Source: Corynebacterium sp. NML98-0116
GTDB lineage: Bacteria > Actinomycetota > Actinomycetes > Mycobacteriales > Mycobacteriaceae
DNA length: 64,000 nucleotides
Assembly: GCF_001767255.1 (NCBI RefSeq)
Contig: NZ_CP017639.1
Span: 2,045,233 to 2,109,232, forward strand
Direction of reading: 5' to 3'
Part shown: positions 15,691-24,352 of the stretch, piece by piece
Layout: the number at the start of each line of letters is the position of its first letter
Position numbering within the stretch: position 1 is the stretch's first letter
Notes under the pieces: model-generated
Seen by the model: only the letters and a program-made list of their open reading frames with translations
Database searches by the model: none
What the model was told of the DNA's origin: nothing
Program-made: the position numbers and the translations under genes

Positions 15691-16713
15691 ATGTCCGACC
15701 ACAAAGAACTCCTGGCCCAATGGTCACTCACCCAAGGCAACCTTCGCCGCTTCCTCGAAGAAGTTGCCCTCCCACCTCTTGACGCCGAATCCCAGCGCAC
15801 CGCTGGTAACGCCGCCGCAGCCGCCGCCATCGAAGAAACCTTCGGCATCAGCATCGAAGAATTCGCCACCGGCGTCGACTCCGTCGGCGGCGCCTTCAAA
15901 ACCGTCGGCCGGGAGAAAATCACCCAGCCCGACCCCGACGTCCCCCAAGACACCGAGGCGGCCGCGTTCTTCGACATCGACAACACCCTCATCCAGGGCT
16001 CCTCGCTCATCCTGCTGGCCAAAGGCTTGGCCAAGCAGCGCTTCATCACCCTTCGCGAGCTCCTGCCCGCCCTGACCAAGCAAATCCGCTACCGCGTCTC
16101 CGGCTCCGAAAGCGCCAAAGACATCGCCAAAGGCCGCGAGCAGGCCCTCCAAGTAGTCAAAGGCAAGAACGTCGAGCAGCTCAAAGAGCTCTGCGCCGAA
16201 ATCGTCGACCGCCAAATGCTCGACAAGACCTACCAATCAACTATCGACGCCGCGTCCCGCCACATCGCCCAAGGCCAACAAGTCTGGCTGGTCTCCGCCA
16301 CCCCGGTCCAAATCGGCCAGGCGCTCGCGGAACGCCTCGGCTTCACCGGTGCCCTCGGCACCGTCGCCGAAGAGGAAGACGGCAAGTTCACCGGCCGCCT
16401 CGTCGGCGACATCCTCCACGGCCCCGGCAAGCAACACGCCGTCGCCGCACTGGCTGCCATCCAGAAGCTCGACCTGGCAAAGTGCACCGCCTACTCCGAC
16501 AGCATCAACGACCTGCCGATGCTCTCCATGGTCGGCAACCCCGTCGCCATCAACCCGGACCGCGCACTTCGCCGCTACGCGACAGGCCAAGGCTGGACCA
16601 TCGAGGACTACCGATCCCTTCGTCGCTACATGCTCCCGGCCCTCGGCGCTCTGGCGGGCGGCGCGCTCGCTGCCGGTGTCGCGGCTGGCATGGTGGCGCT
16701 GCGTCGACGGTAG
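15691..16713 (+). CDS. HAD-superfamily IB hydrolase (SerB-like phosphatase), C-terminally membrane-attached
   Basis: 340 residues. The HAD motif I is F-F-D-I-D-N-T-L (about residues 95-102), with L-V-S-A-T-P for motif II and Y-S-D-S-I-N-D-L-P-M for motif IV, so the phosphatase core is complete. About 90 residues precede it, and the end (about 318-336) is a Gly/Ala-rich hydrophobic helix followed by R-R-R, probably a membrane anchor. ATG 15691 has GAAAGG about 10 bases upstream; the in-frame GTG at 15673 overlaps this site. Related proteins are annotated as phosphoserine-phosphatase-like or lysophospholipid-related; the substrate is unknown. Confidence 0.85.
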   Translation: MSDHKELLAQWSLTQGNLRRFLEEVALPPLDAESQRTAGNAAAAAAIEETFGISIEEFATGVDSVGGAFKTVGREKITQPDPDVPQDTEAAAFFDIDNTLIQGSSLILLAKGLAKQRFITLRELLPALTKQIRYRVSGSESAKDIAKGREQALQVVKGKNVEQLKELCAEIVDRQMLDKTYQSTIDAASRHIAQGQQVWLVSATPVQIGQALAERLGFTGALGTVAEEEDGKFTGRLVGDILHGPGKQHAVAALAAIQKLDLAKCTAYSDSINDLPMLSMVGNPVAINPDRALRRYATGQGWTIEDYRSLRRYMLPALGALAGGALAAGVAAGMVALRRR

Positions 16714-16729
16714 TTTTTTGGTGCGGGCA

Positions 16730-16933
16730 TCACCGCTCAAGCCACTCCGAACGCAGCAATCCGTGGCGGGAGCATGCCGCCGACCACGCCATCGGCGAAA
16801 TCTTCACCACCATCCGCCGCTGACACAGCGGGCAGATACGTGGCGCGTCGTAGGGGCGGGCCGGGTCGAGGGGCCAGGCGATGTCGCCAGAGAGGATGGC
16901 GTCGGCAAGATCGGTGTTGTCTGGAATGCGCAT
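16730..16933 (-). CDS. bsaP: Biotin synthase auxiliary protein
   Basis: 67 residues. It has paired metal-ligand motifs C-P-L-C-Q-R-R-M (about 34-41) and C-S-R-H-G (about 54-58). The gene overlaps the bioB stop by one base (TGATG), so it is translationally coupled to bioB. A small Cys-motif protein coupled to bioB in this position matches the recently described BsaP of mycobacteria and corynebacteria, which is needed for the actinobacterial biotin synthase to turn dethiobiotin into biotin. Identification rests on motif pattern and location, recalled rather than searched. Confidence 0.8.
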   Translation of the reverse strand: MRIPDNTDLADAILSGDIAWPLDPARPYDAPRICPLCQRRMVVKISPMAWSAACSRHGLLRSEWLER

Positions 16934-17997
16934 CAGAGTGACTTGATCGTGTCGTAGAGGATGCCGTGGCCGGAGTTCACCTTCTGGCCGACGGGTGTAA
17001 TACCCAGGTTGATGCGCGGCCGGGAGCTCCCGTCGAGGACGCGGTCCACGGCGTCGCGGTCCTTCTCGATCGGACGGCCAAACGTGGTCAGGTAATTACC
17101 GCCGATGATGGCGTTCGCGCCGCCCATCAGGCCGGCTTCGGTGCCGTCGTCGCCAAGGGCGAGCTCGGTGCCACCGGCGAAGCGCAGCTGGGTTGTGGGC
17201 ATAGCCAAGCGGAACGCGGCGACGGCCCGAAGCGCCTCCCCCTGCGGGACGAGTGGCCGGTCGGCGAACGGGGTGCCAGGGCGAGGGTCGAGGAAGTTCA
17301 TCGGCACTTCGTGTGGTTGGATCTCGGCGAGCTGGGTGGCGAACTCAGCCCGCTGCTCAATCGTCTCCCCCAGACCAATGATCCCGCCACAGCAGGTCTC
17401 CATCCCCTCAGCGAGCACGTGCTCGAGAGTGTCTTTGCGCTCCTGCCAAGTGTGGGTGGTGACCACGTTCGGGAAGAAGGATTCAGCGGTTTCGAAGTTG
17501 TGGTTATAGCGGGACACGCCCATCTGCGCGAGTTGGCGCGCTTGTTCACGGGTCAGAATGCCAAGCGAGGCAGAAATAGAGATGTCCACCTCCTCCCGAA
17601 TGGCAGTCACCGCCGCCGCGACCTGGTCCAGCAGGTCCTGCGTCGGGCCTTTCACGGCGGCGACAATACAAAACTCGGAGGCGCCCATCTTCTCGGACTG
17701 CTTCGCGGCCTCCACGAGCTCGTCGATATTCAGGGTGACGGCACGGACCGGGGACTCAAACAGGCCGGACTGGGAGCAGAAGTGGCAGTCCTCGGGGCAG
17801 CCGCCAGTCTTCAGGGAGATGATGCCCTCAAGGGAGACGTCGACACCACAGTGCTTGATGCGAACCTGATGGGCAAGGTCGAGCAGTTCCGTCAGGCGAT
17901 CGTCCTCGATGGTGAGGATCTGCAGGAGCTCTTCCTTGTTCAGGCCTTCGCCCCGCTCAAGGGCTTTTTCGCGTGCGATGTCGAGGATGTCGGTCAT
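16933..17997 (-). CDS. bioB: Biotin synthase (radical SAM)
   Basis: 354 residues. It inserts sulfur into dethiobiotin to make biotin. The radical-SAM cluster motif C-P-E-D-C-H-F-C is at about residues 67-74, and conserved BioB segments such as [17 protein letters not shown] and the final [12 protein letters not shown] are intact. No bioA/D genes are nearby. A BioQ-type palindrome lies about 62 bases upstream, and the auxiliary gene bsaP overlaps its stop by one base. Confidence 0.96.
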   Translation of the reverse strand: MTDILDIAREKALERGEGLNKEELLQILTIEDDRLTELLDLAHQVRIKHCGVDVSLEGIISLKTGGCPEDCHFCSQSGLFESPVRAVTLNIDELVEAAKQSEKMGASEFCIVAAVKGPTQDLLDQVAAAVTAIREEVDISISASLGILTREQARQLAQMGVSRYNHNFETAESFFPNVVTTHTWQERKDTLEHVLAEGMETCCGGIIGLGETIEQRAEFATQLAEIQPHEVPMNFLDPRPGTPFADRPLVPQGEALRAVAAFRLAMPTTQLRFAGGTELALGDDGTEAGLMGGANAIIGGNYLTTFGRPIEKDRDAVDRVLDGSSRPRINLGITPVGQKVNSGHGILYDTIKSL

Positions 17998-18058
17998 GGT
18001 AATGCGCTCCGTTCAGTGCGGGGACGTGTTGTAAGTACGCATCAGTGTAGACCGCAAT

Positions 18059-18071
18059 TGAACACCGTTCA
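18059..18071 (-). promoter_or_regulatory. BioQ-type operator upstream of bioB
   Basis: TGAAC-ACC-GTTCA is a perfect 13-base palindrome. The TetR-type biotin regulator BioQ of C. glutamicum binds TGAAC-N3-GTTAC (recalled from the literature). The spacing, half-site and position about 62 bases upstream of bioB make this a strong candidate site repressing bioB-bsaP when biotin is sufficient. Confidence 0.75.
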
Positions 18072-18191
18072 GGTGTTTCGTGCCCCAACCTCCACCCACA
18101 TCAAAAAGTTCCCGCGATCACAGAAATCCGAGGAACTTTTCGCAATTTCGGGGTACTCCACCCGCCCGAACACCCGCCTGACCTGCAAAGT

Positions 18192-18260
18192 GTAGTAACA
18201 GGAATGTAGTAATCCCCGAAATTGGAGCCAAAAAGCGGATTACTACAATCCTGTTACTAC
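18192..18260. repeat. Near-perfect 24-bp inverted repeat between bioB and bS22
   Basis: Arms at 18192-18215 and 18237-18260 are 24 bases each with a single mismatch, separated by a 21-base loop. Each arm contains GTAGTAACAGGA and GTAGTAATCC units, so TAGTAA is itself repeated within an arm. No T-tract follows on either strand, arguing against a simple terminator. The rest of the 392-base bioB-bS22 gap (apart from the BioQ site and the bS22 terminator) holds no gene that I can see. Confidence 0.8.
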
Positions 18261-18344
18261 CATTTGGGTTTTAGCCACGCCCACAACCGCATTTCCCCAG
18301 GCTAATTCGCTCGCTCACCGGTATGGAGCGCGAGCCACACGCAT

Positions 18345-18380
18345 GAAAAAACGCCCGCTCCAACCATGTGGTGCGGGCGC
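18345..18380 (-). terminator. Rho-independent terminator after bS22
   Basis: On the minus strand GCGCCCGC pairs with GCGGGCG around an 18-19 base loop and is followed by a run of six T. It begins 9 bases after the bS22 stop. Confidence 0.8.
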
Positions 18381-18389
18381 TGCAAAAGC

Positions 18390-18491
18390 TTACTTGCCAA
18401 GCTTACGACGCTGAACACGCGTGCGACGAAGCATCTTGCGGTGCTTCTTCTTGGACATACGCTTGCGGCGCTTCTTAATCACTGAACCCAT
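18390..18491 (-). CDS. Small ribosomal protein bS22 (AURKAIP1/COX24 domain)
   Basis: 33 residues, 17 or so of them Lys or Arg, starting [12 protein letters not shown] and ending R-R-K-L-G-K. This is the very small basic protein found as an extra component of the mycobacterial 30S subunit. The ATG at 18491 is preceded by GAGGAAACCTT; a 60-codon reading starting further upstream has no support. It sits between a terminator and the BldC-like gene, the same order (proC, BldC-like, bS22) as in Mycobacterium tuberculosis. Confidence 0.92.
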   Translation of the reverse strand: MGSVIKKRRKRMSKKKHRKMLRRTRVQRRKLGK

Positions 18492-18618
18492 AAGGTTTCC
18501 TCGTTTCTTCGTAGTACGTTCTTGACGTGCCAGCATCCACTCGTGGTGTACGCAATGGGTGTAAGCATACAACCAAGGTGTTTGGCACTCAAAAAGGTTC
18601 GGGCAAGGTGAGTGCTAG

Positions 18619-18810
18619 TTATCCGACGTCGTACACGGAGGACTCGAGGTACTCACTGACCGCCGTTTCGTTGACGCGGAAGGAGCGGCCGACGCGTACT
18701 GCCGGCAGCTCACCCGAGTGCAACAAGCGGTAGACCGTCATCTTGGAGACGCGCATAATTTCGGCGACTTCAGCGACGGTTAAGAACTTGCCTTTATCTT
18801 CATTTGCCAT
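18619..18810 (-). CDS. Small MerR/excisionase-type DNA-binding protein, BldC-like
   Basis: 63 residues forming a single winged helix: F-L-T-V-A-E-V-A-E-I-M-R-V-S-K-M-T-V-Y-R is the helix-turn-helix and V-R-V-G-R-S-F-R-V the wing. In Streptomyces the homologous BldC is a developmental regulator that binds DNA cooperatively; the actinobacterial orthologue next to proC and bS22 is conserved, and its role in corynebacteria is less clear. This context argues for a chromosomal regulator and not a phage excisionase, and no integrase is nearby. Start ATG has AAGGG about 12 bases upstream. Confidence 0.88.
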   Translation of the reverse strand: MANEDKGKFLTVAEVAEIMRVSKMTVYRLLHSGELPAVRVGRSFRVNETAVSEYLESSVYDVG

Positions 18811-19028
18811 TAATTCATAAACCCTTCAGCACGGTCGCGCTGCAGGCTTCCCCTCCTGCAGGACGAAACACGCACGTGCTTCAAACAACCTTATCGTGAA
18901 CACTGGGCCTAATGCGACTCATGTGCCGATAATTTTTCAAAGTGCCTGGAGAAACACCCCGTATCTGGTGTGAAAGCGGTGACTGCTGTGGCACAACCGG
19001 CACAACCGGCACAATCAACGCAACCGGC
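18811..19028. other. 218-base gap upstream of the BldC-like gene with short repeats
   Basis: Contains a short hairpin (CTGCAGG ... CCTGCAG around 18840-18862) that probably lies in the leader of the BldC-like gene, and a tandem 9-base repeat (GCACAACCG, about 2.5 copies at 18991-19012) directly after the proC stop. No gene was recognised. Confidence 0.4.
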
Positions 19029-19832
19029 TCAGTAGGCTTCGGAGCGGGTTGCGCAGGCGTCGGTGGCGCGGTAGATCGCGGCGCGTAGGCCGGACTCCTC
19101 GAGTTCCCGGATTGCGGCGACGGTGGTGCCGCCCGGTGAGGAGACGGCGGCACGCAGGCCAACGGGGTCGGGGTGCTGGTCCAGGAGCGCTCCGGCGCCG
19201 GCGCAGGTTTGGGTGGCCAGTTCCGTGGCGAGGTCCCGGGGCAGTCCGAGGGCAACGCCGGCGTCGATAAGTGCTTCGGTGAGCAGGAAGTAGTAGGCGG
19301 GCCCCGAGCCCGAGAGCGCGGTGACGGCGTGCATTGCCTTTTCGGGGACGGCGACGACGCGGCCCGCGGACGTCAACAGCTTTTCGACGGCCTCCCGCTG
19401 CTCGTCTTCCACGTAGCGGCCGGCGGAGACGGCGAGCACACCCTTGCCCACGAGCATCGGGGTGTTCGGCATCACGCGCATGATGGGGGTGCCCGCGGAC
19501 GAGATGGCCTCTTCCATGTCGGCGATGTCAACGCCGGCTGCCATCGAGACGAGCACGGTGGGCACCGAGTTGCTCGCGACGGTCTCCGCGATCTCCCCAA
19601 TCACGTCGATGACCTGGTTGGGTTTGACGCACAGGAAGACAACGTCGGCGTCGGCGGCGGCCTCGACGTTGTCCGTCGTGGCCTGGATGGCGTAGCGCTC
19701 GGCGAGCGCCGCCACGCGCTCTTCGGAGCGGCAGGTGGCAATGATGTGGTGCGGTTCGACCTTTGAGGCGATCAGCCCCTGCAACAGGGCCTCGCCGATA
19801 TTGCCAACGCCAATGATTGCGATTTTTTCCAT
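19029..19832 (-). CDS. proC: Pyrroline-5-carboxylate reductase
   Basis: 267 residues. It makes proline from 1-pyrroline-5-carboxylate with NAD(P)H. The Rossmann motif I-G-V-G-N-I-G-E-A is at the start; the family signature T-A-L-S-G-S-G-P-A-Y and C-terminal S-S-P-G-G-T-T are intact. The ATG at 19832 (M-E-K-I-A-I-I-G) is preferred to one three codons upstream. The reading frame ends at a TGA beside a small tandem repeat, but the C-terminus looks of normal length. The 10-mer CTTATCGACG is present on the coding strand at 19262-19271. Confidence 0.94.
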   Translation of the reverse strand: MEKIAIIGVGNIGEALLQGLIASKVEPHHIIATCRSEERVAALAERYAIQATTDNVEAAADADVVFLCVKPNQVIDVIGEIAETVASNSVPTVLVSMAAGVDIADMEEAISSAGTPIMRVMPNTPMLVGKGVLAVSAGRYVEDEQREAVEKLLTSAGRVVAVPEKAMHAVTALSGSGPAYYFLLTEALIDAGVALGLPRDLATELATQTCAGAGALLDQHPDPVGLRAAVSSPGGTTVAAIRELEESGLRAAIYRATDACATRSEAY

Positions 19833-19877
19833 GCACCACACACTAGCGCCACGGGGGCACTGTGGTGGAAAACGCCC

Positions 19878-20633
19878 TTAGAGCAGGGCCGGACCGAACG
19901 CCATGACCAGGGCGGCGACGCCCGCGAGCGTCATGGTCAGACCATCGCGGCCAGTGTGCATCGCGCGCACACCGAAGACGACGCCCGCAACAGCGGCGGC
20001 GCCCAGGATGGCTGCGAGTGCGGTTGCCAGGTTCGCCCAGATCCAGCTGAACAGCATGAACCCGAGCACGCCCAGAACCACGCCGATGAACACGAAGAGC
20101 ACCAGCATGATGGGGTTGACGGCGCCGTCGTCGGCTTCAGGCTCCACCTTTTCGACGTCCACATCCTCTACATGGTCGTCGTCGAAGAGGTCGAGGCTGT
20201 CTTCCTCGGCGGGTTTCTCAGCAGGCTCAGCCTTGGTGCGCTGCGCTGGCTCCTTGGTGTCCTCCACGACGCGGATCTGCGTCGTTTCGTCCTCGGAAGG
20301 GCTGGCCTTCTGCGCGGCAGGCGCAGGCGCGGGCGGGTCAACCGGCTTCTCGGCCGCAGGCTTTGCAGCCGCAGGTTTCTCGGCAGCAGGCTTCTCTGCA
20401 GCAGGCTCAGGCTTCGCCGGTGCGGGTTCGGCTGGTGCGTCGAGTGGCACGCTGGAGTGCTTCGCTTCGGCCGGGCGGGCGTCGACAGCCTTGAAGGAGC
20501 CGGTCAGCTCCGCGACCGAGACGCCGCCTTCCTCCAAGCTGCGGCGTCGGCGGGGACGCTTACCCACGTCCGGGTTGGTTTTCTGGGCCCGGGCGAGGAG
20601 CTCCGCAACCGTCAGCTGCTTGTCCTCAGACAT
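19878..20633 (-). CDS. Conserved membrane protein with long acidic/Pro-Ala-rich cytoplasmic N-terminus
   Basis: 251 residues. Residues 1-40 hold a conserved motif with an R-R-R-R-S-L-E-E-G-G cluster and V-A-E-L-T-G-S. Residues about 60-100 are a low-complexity run of E-K-P-A-A repeats, followed by an acidic stretch (D-L-F-D-D-D-H). Three to four transmembrane helices occupy about 170-250. It starts at the last base of the ppx stop (TGATG overlap), so translation is coupled to ppx. The gene order ppx, this gene, proC matches the mycobacterial chromosome. Function unknown. Confidence 0.75.
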   Translation of the reverse strand: MSEDKQLTVAELLARAQKTNPDVGKRPRRRRSLEEGGVSVAELTGSFKAVDARPAEAKHSSVPLDAPAEPAPAKPEPAAEKPAAEKPAAAKPAAEKPVDPPAPAPAAQKASPSEDETTQIRVVEDTKEPAQRTKAEPAEKPAEEDSLDLFDDDHVEDVDVEKVEPEADDGAVNPIMLVLFVFIGVVLGVLGFMLFSWIWANLATALAAILGAAAVAGVVFGVRAMHTGRDGLTMTLAGVAALVMAFGPALL

Positions 20634-21589
20634 CAGTCGTTGTCTCCTTCGTCATCTCCTAAGTCATGCCCTTGGTCGATCCAACGGAGGATCACGCCTT
20701 CTCGTAGCGCCCATGGACAGATCTCTAACTTATCAAGCTTAAGCGCTCGCATGGCAGCCTCTGCAACTAGGGCACCCGCAACGATCTGGTGGGAGCGGTC
20801 GGCGCTGATGCCTTCGAGCTCCGCACGGTCGGCTGCGGTCATGCGGGAGATGAACGCGATGAGCTGGCGCAGGCCCGGCGCGGTGAGGGTTCGCTTCACG
20901 AAAGGCCCAGCTGAGGAGGGTGCAGCACCGGTTAGCCGAGCGAGGGAGCGGAACGTCTTCGAGGTGCCGACGGCCAGCCCCGCCTCCCCCAGCGCGTGGA
21001 ACTCGCGGGCGGGCCCGGCGAGTTCAGCGTCGATGTAGTCGCGCAAAAGGTTGATCTTTTTGCGCTCGGGCGGGTCGGATTCGAACCACTCGTGGGTGAG
21101 CCGCCCGGCGCCCAGGTCGAGGGACACGGCCAGGTCGGGGCTTTCTTCGGTGCCGGTGGACATTTCCAGGGAGCCGCCGCCGATGTCCAGGTTGGTGATG
21201 CGCCCGGCGGACCAGCCGTACCAGCGGCGCACCGCGAGGAACGTCAGCCGCGCCTCTTCCTCGCCGGAGAGGACTTCGAGGCGCACGCTGGTTTTCTTCT
21301 CGACCTTCTTTAGCACTTCCTCGGAATTCGTCGCCGAGCGAACGGCGGACGTCGCAAAGGCGAGGAACTCCTCGCACTTCAGCTTGCTGCTTAGGCCTGC
21401 GGCTTCCCCCACGGCGTCGACAAGCTTGTCGACGCCCCGAGGCTCAATATTGCCCTCGTCGTCGAGGAGTTCGACGAGCCGGAGCGGCTGCTTCCAGTCA
21501 CTCATCGGGGTGGGGCGGCCACCGCTGCGGGCATCTACCCCCACGAGATGCACCGTATTACTGCCTACGTCTAATACACCTAATCGCAC
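20633..21589 (-). CDS. ppx: Exopolyphosphatase / guanosine pentaphosphatase family (Ppx/GppA)
   Basis: 318 residues, the short actinobacterial form with only the two ASKHA ATPase-like domains. Phosphate-binding motifs [10 protein letters not shown] at the N-terminus and D-I-G-G-G-S-L-E at about 140 are intact. It hydrolyses terminal phosphates of polyphosphate and possibly (p)ppGpp. It is coupled to the next membrane protein gene and is close to senX3-regX3, a linkage seen in mycobacteria and consistent with phosphate/polyphosphate homeostasis. Divergent from the Cys-rich protein gene with only 12 bases between, or 33 if the alternative start of that gene is used. Confidence 0.9.
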   Translation of the reverse strand: MRLGVLDVGSNTVHLVGVDARSGGRPTPMSDWKQPLRLVELLDDEGNIEPRGVDKLVDAVGEAAGLSSKLKCEEFLAFATSAVRSATNSEEVLKKVEKKTSVRLEVLSGEEEARLTFLAVRRWYGWSAGRITNLDIGGGSLEMSTGTEESPDLAVSLDLGAGRLTHEWFESDPPERKKINLLRDYIDAELAGPAREFHALGEAGLAVGTSKTFRSLARLTGAAPSSAGPFVKRTLTAPGLRQLIAFISRMTAADRAELEGISADRSHQIVAGALVAEAAMRALKLDKLEICPWALREGVILRWIDQGHDLGDDEGDND

Positions 21590-21601
21590 ACCCTCAGCGT
21601 A

Positions 21602-22498
21602 GTGCGTCTACGGTGTGTTGGTGTGAATCAACCAGTTTTTCTCGGATTCCCCGCCGAATCCCCCGCCGGCCGCTCGATCCTCGCGGGACGCGAAGTGCCC
21701 ACCGACTTCCCCCGCGAATGGTTCGTGTTCATGCACCCGGAGGACCCGCTGCACTACTTCAGCATCGACCTGACGTGGGTGGAATCCACCTGGTCGTGCC
21801 GGTTTGGCACGCCGCAGTGCCACGGGATTGATGAGGACTTCTCCGTTGTCGGCTGCTGCATCCACGGCGCGTACCTCTCCGACGAAACGGACCGCGACGA
21901 CCTCTATAATGCGGTCGCCGAGATGCCTGCGAAGTACTGGCAGCTGCGCCCCCGCGACGTCGATTCCTACATCGCGGCCGCCGACCCCACCATCCTGGAG
22001 CCCTGGCTGGAATGGGACGACACCGAAGAAGAGGACGACGGCCCACACATCAAGACGCGCGTGGTGGATGGCGCCTGCATCTTCGCCAACCGCAACGGCG
22101 CCGAGACCGGCCCGGGCTGCTCCCTGCACCAGTGGGCGATGGCGGAGGGCCGCAACATCATCGGCTCCAAGCCGGAAGTGTGCTGGCAGGTCCCGTTTTC
22201 CCGAGAGGACTCCTGGGAGGAACGCGCCGACGGCCAAGAGATCCTGCGCACCACCATCGGCGAGTACGACCGTCGCCAGTGGGGTGGCGGCGGCGAAGAC
22301 TTCGACTGGTGGTGCACCGACGCGCCCGCCTGCCACACCGGCGGTACACCCGTGTGGCAGTCGATGAAGCAGGAGCTACAGCAGCTCATCGGCGAGAAAC
22401 CCTACGAGGTCCTCGCCGCGCACTGCGCCGCCCGCGCGAAACTCCCCCGTGAGGCGAAGACCACGCACCCGGCCAGCGATCAGGCCTCGAACTTGTAG
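21602..22498 (+). CDS. Conserved cysteine-rich protein, function unknown
   Basis: 298 residues from the first GTG (21602); a second GTG at 21623 would give 291 and neither has a clear ribosome site, so the mRNA may be leaderless. No signal peptide or membrane helix. Cysteines recur in pairs: [38 protein letters not shown], resembling metal or Fe-S ligands. From memory a protein of this type sits beside ppx in Mycobacterium tuberculosis (Rv0495c). Its 3' end overlaps the convergent regX3 gene by 19 bases. Confidence 0.75.
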   Translation: MRLRCVGVNQPVFLGFPAESPAGRSILAGREVPTDFPREWFVFMHPEDPLHYFSIDLTWVESTWSCRFGTPQCHGIDEDFSVVGCCIHGAYLSDETDRDDLYNAVAEMPAKYWQLRPRDVDSYIAAADPTILEPWLEWDDTEEEDDGPHIKTRVVDGACIFANRNGAETGPGCSLHQWAMAEGRNIIGSKPEVCWQVPFSREDSWEERADGQEILRTTIGEYDRRQWGGGGEDFDWWCTDAPACHTGGTPVWQSMKQELQQLIGEKPYEVLAAHCAARAKLPREAKTTHPASDQASNL

Positions 22499-23178
22499 CC
22501 CAGGCCGCGCACCGTCACCAGCTGCTTCGGCTTCGACGGCTCCTCCTCAATCTTCGAACGCAGCCGTTTGACGTGCACATCCAGGGTCTTGGTGTCGCCG
22601 ACGTAGTCAGCGCCCCAGATCATGTCGATGAGCTGGGAACGCGTGAGCACCCGGCCGGCGTTGCGCATCAGGTACTCCAGGAGGTCGAACTCCTTGAGCG
22701 GCATGCGGACTGGTTGGCCGTCGACAAGCACGCTGTGGCGCTCGACGTCCATGGTGACGCGGCCGCCGATGAGTACGTCGCGGCTCGGCTCGTCCTTTTC
22801 CTCCGCCGCCGACTCCCCGCCGCGGCGCAGCACCGCCCGGATGCGCGCAATGAGCTCGCGGGTCGAGTACGGCTTGGTCACGTAGTCATCCGCGCCGAGC
22901 TCGAGGCCCACCACCTTATCGATCTCCGAATCGCGCGCCGTGACCATAATGATCGGCACGGACGAACTCGCGCGCAGCTTCCGGCACACATCCGTGCCGC
23001 TCATGCCCGGCAGCATCAGGTCCAACAGGACAAGATCGACCTCGTTGGCCTCGAACGCCTCGAGCGCCGCCGGGCCGTCGGCCGCCCACACCGTGGAAAA
23101 GCCCTCCTTTTCCAGCAGATAAGAAAGCGGATCCGCCAGGGACTCTTCATCTTCAACGATCAGGATCTTCGTAGACAC
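22480..23178 (-). CDS. regX3: Response regulator, OmpR/PhoB family (RegX3-like)
   Basis: 232 residues. Receiver domain (about 1-120): I-V-E-D-E-E-S start, phospho-acceptor Asp in L-L-D-L-M-L-P-G, Thr in M-V-T-A-R-D, Lys in T-K-P-Y. Winged-helix output domain (about 130-230) ends with the G-L-G-Y-K-F signature. Start is GTG at 23178 with AGGAGGG about 11 bases upstream; a longer reading to 23289 overlaps senX3. It follows senX3 after 25 bases. In mycobacteria SenX3-RegX3 governs the phosphate-limitation response; the same role here is likely. The 3' end overlaps a convergent gene by 19 bases. Confidence 0.92.
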   Translation of the reverse strand: MSTKILIVEDEESLADPLSYLLEKEGFSTVWAADGPAALEAFEANEVDLVLLDLMLPGMSGTDVCRKLRASSSVPIIMVTARDSEIDKVVGLELGADDYVTKPYSTRELIARIRAVLRRGGESAAEEKDEPSRDVLIGGRVTMDVERHSVLVDGQPVRMPLKEFDLLEYLMRNAGRVLTRSQLIDMIWGADYVGDTKTLDVHVKRLRSKIEEEPSKPKQLVTVRGLGYKFEA

Positions 23179-23203
23179 GGTTAGGGAAACCCTCCTGCAA
23201 AAG

Positions 23204-24343
23204 CTACATCGGCAACTCGAGCGTGAAAGTCGACCCGGTCCCCGGGCGCGACCACACTCTGATAGTACCCCCGTGGTTTTGCGCCACATGCTTCACGATG
23301 GCCAAACCCAAGCCAGTCCCCCCAGTCGAGCGAGACCTCGCCTTATCGACGCGGTAAAAACGCTCAAACACGCGCTTCTGATCCTCCAGCGCAATTCCGA
23401 TCCCCCGGTCAGTGACGCGCACAAGCGCCACCTTCTGCTTCCCGGACATACGCACCTGCTGCGTAATACTCACCGGCTGGCCGTCCGGCGAGTAGTTAAT
23501 GGCGTTCGACACCAGGTTGCTCACCGCGGACGTCAGCAGCGACTGGTCCCCCATCACCGTAATCCCGGTGGGTTCCCCACGGATCAGGTCGATGTTGCGG
23601 CCCTCGGCGGTGACGTGATTGCGAGTGATGGCGTCGTCAATCACCTCGTCGAGGCTCACCGGCGACATCTCCGGCAACGCCTCCGCACCCTGCAGCTTCG
23701 ACAGCGAAATCAGGTCCGTGATCATGTCGCCCATCCGGTGGGCCTCCTTCAGCACCTTCGTGCCGAAGTAGTCCACCATCTCCGGGTCATCCGGGTCCTG
23801 CAGCAGCGCCTCCGCGAGTAGCGCCATCCCGCCGACCGGCGTCTTCAGCTCGTGCGAGACGTTCGCCACGAAGTCGCGGCGCGCGTGCTCCATCCGCACG
23901 TTCTCGGATTCGTCCGTGCTGTAAGCAATCACGTAGGAGTTCTCCGTCAGCGTCAGCGGTTTGACCACCACGCGTACATTCCGAATGCGGGACCCCGTCG
24001 CGCGAATCGGCAGGTCAAGGTCAAGGACGTGCGTCTCCTGATCCTCAAAGACCTGCTGAGCGGTGTCCCACACCTCCGGCTGCACCGTGCGGTCATACAC
24101 CAGCGACATATCGTGCGCCCTCGCGTTCGAGAGCAGCACCTTGCCCTCCTGGTTCATCACCGCAATCCCCGTCGGCGAGCCCTGCACCGCCAGCTGCAGC
24201 ACCTCACTAATCGTGGCCGCCCTGCGGGAATCCGAACCACCATCAACCCGGTTGCGTAAACGCCAACGCAGCGCCCGCCGCACCAACGGTGCAGCAAGCG
24301 CTGCGAGAACTACGCCCCCTAAAAACGCCAGTAGCGGGGACAA
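23204..24343 (-). CDS. senX3: Sensor histidine kinase (SenX3-like)
   Basis: 379 residues. One N-terminal transmembrane helix (about 2-25), a PAS-like domain (about 45-150), the dimerisation/phospho-acceptor box S-H-E-L-K-T-P (about 165), and a HATPase domain with N-A-I-N-Y-S, D-R-G-I-G-I and G-G-T-G-L-G-L-A-I-V motifs. Start is TTG at 24343, ten bases after the gpmA stop, so initiation may depend on gpmA translation. The gpmA-senX3-regX3 order is conserved with mycobacteria. A copy of CTTATCGACG is at 23342. Confidence 0.92.
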   Translation of the reverse strand: MSPLLAFLGGVVLAALAAPLVRRALRWRLRNRVDGGSDSRRAATISEVLQLAVQGSPTGIAVMNQEGKVLLSNARAHDMSLVYDRTVQPEVWDTAQQVFEDQETHVLDLDLPIRATGSRIRNVRVVVKPLTLTENSYVIAYSTDESENVRMEHARRDFVANVSHELKTPVGGMALLAEALLQDPDDPEMVDYFGTKVLKEAHRMGDMITDLISLSKLQGAEALPEMSPVSLDEVIDDAITRNHVTAEGRNIDLIRGEPTGITVMGDQSLLTSAVSNLVSNAINYSPDGQPVSITQQVRMSGKQKVALVRVTDRGIGIALEDQKRVFERFYRVDKARSRSTGGTGLGLAIVKHVAQNHGGTIRVWSRPGTGSTFTLELPM

Positions 24344-24352
24344 TGCGACTAC

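Noticed and set aside
18619..18810. Small excisionase-like gene as sign of a prophage
   Set aside because: The gene is in its conserved chromosomal place beside proC and bS22, and no integrase or att-like duplication is seen.
18991..19012. Short tandem repeats after proC as a CRISPR remnant
   Set aside because: Units are only 9 bases, directly adjacent without spacers, and no cas gene is near.
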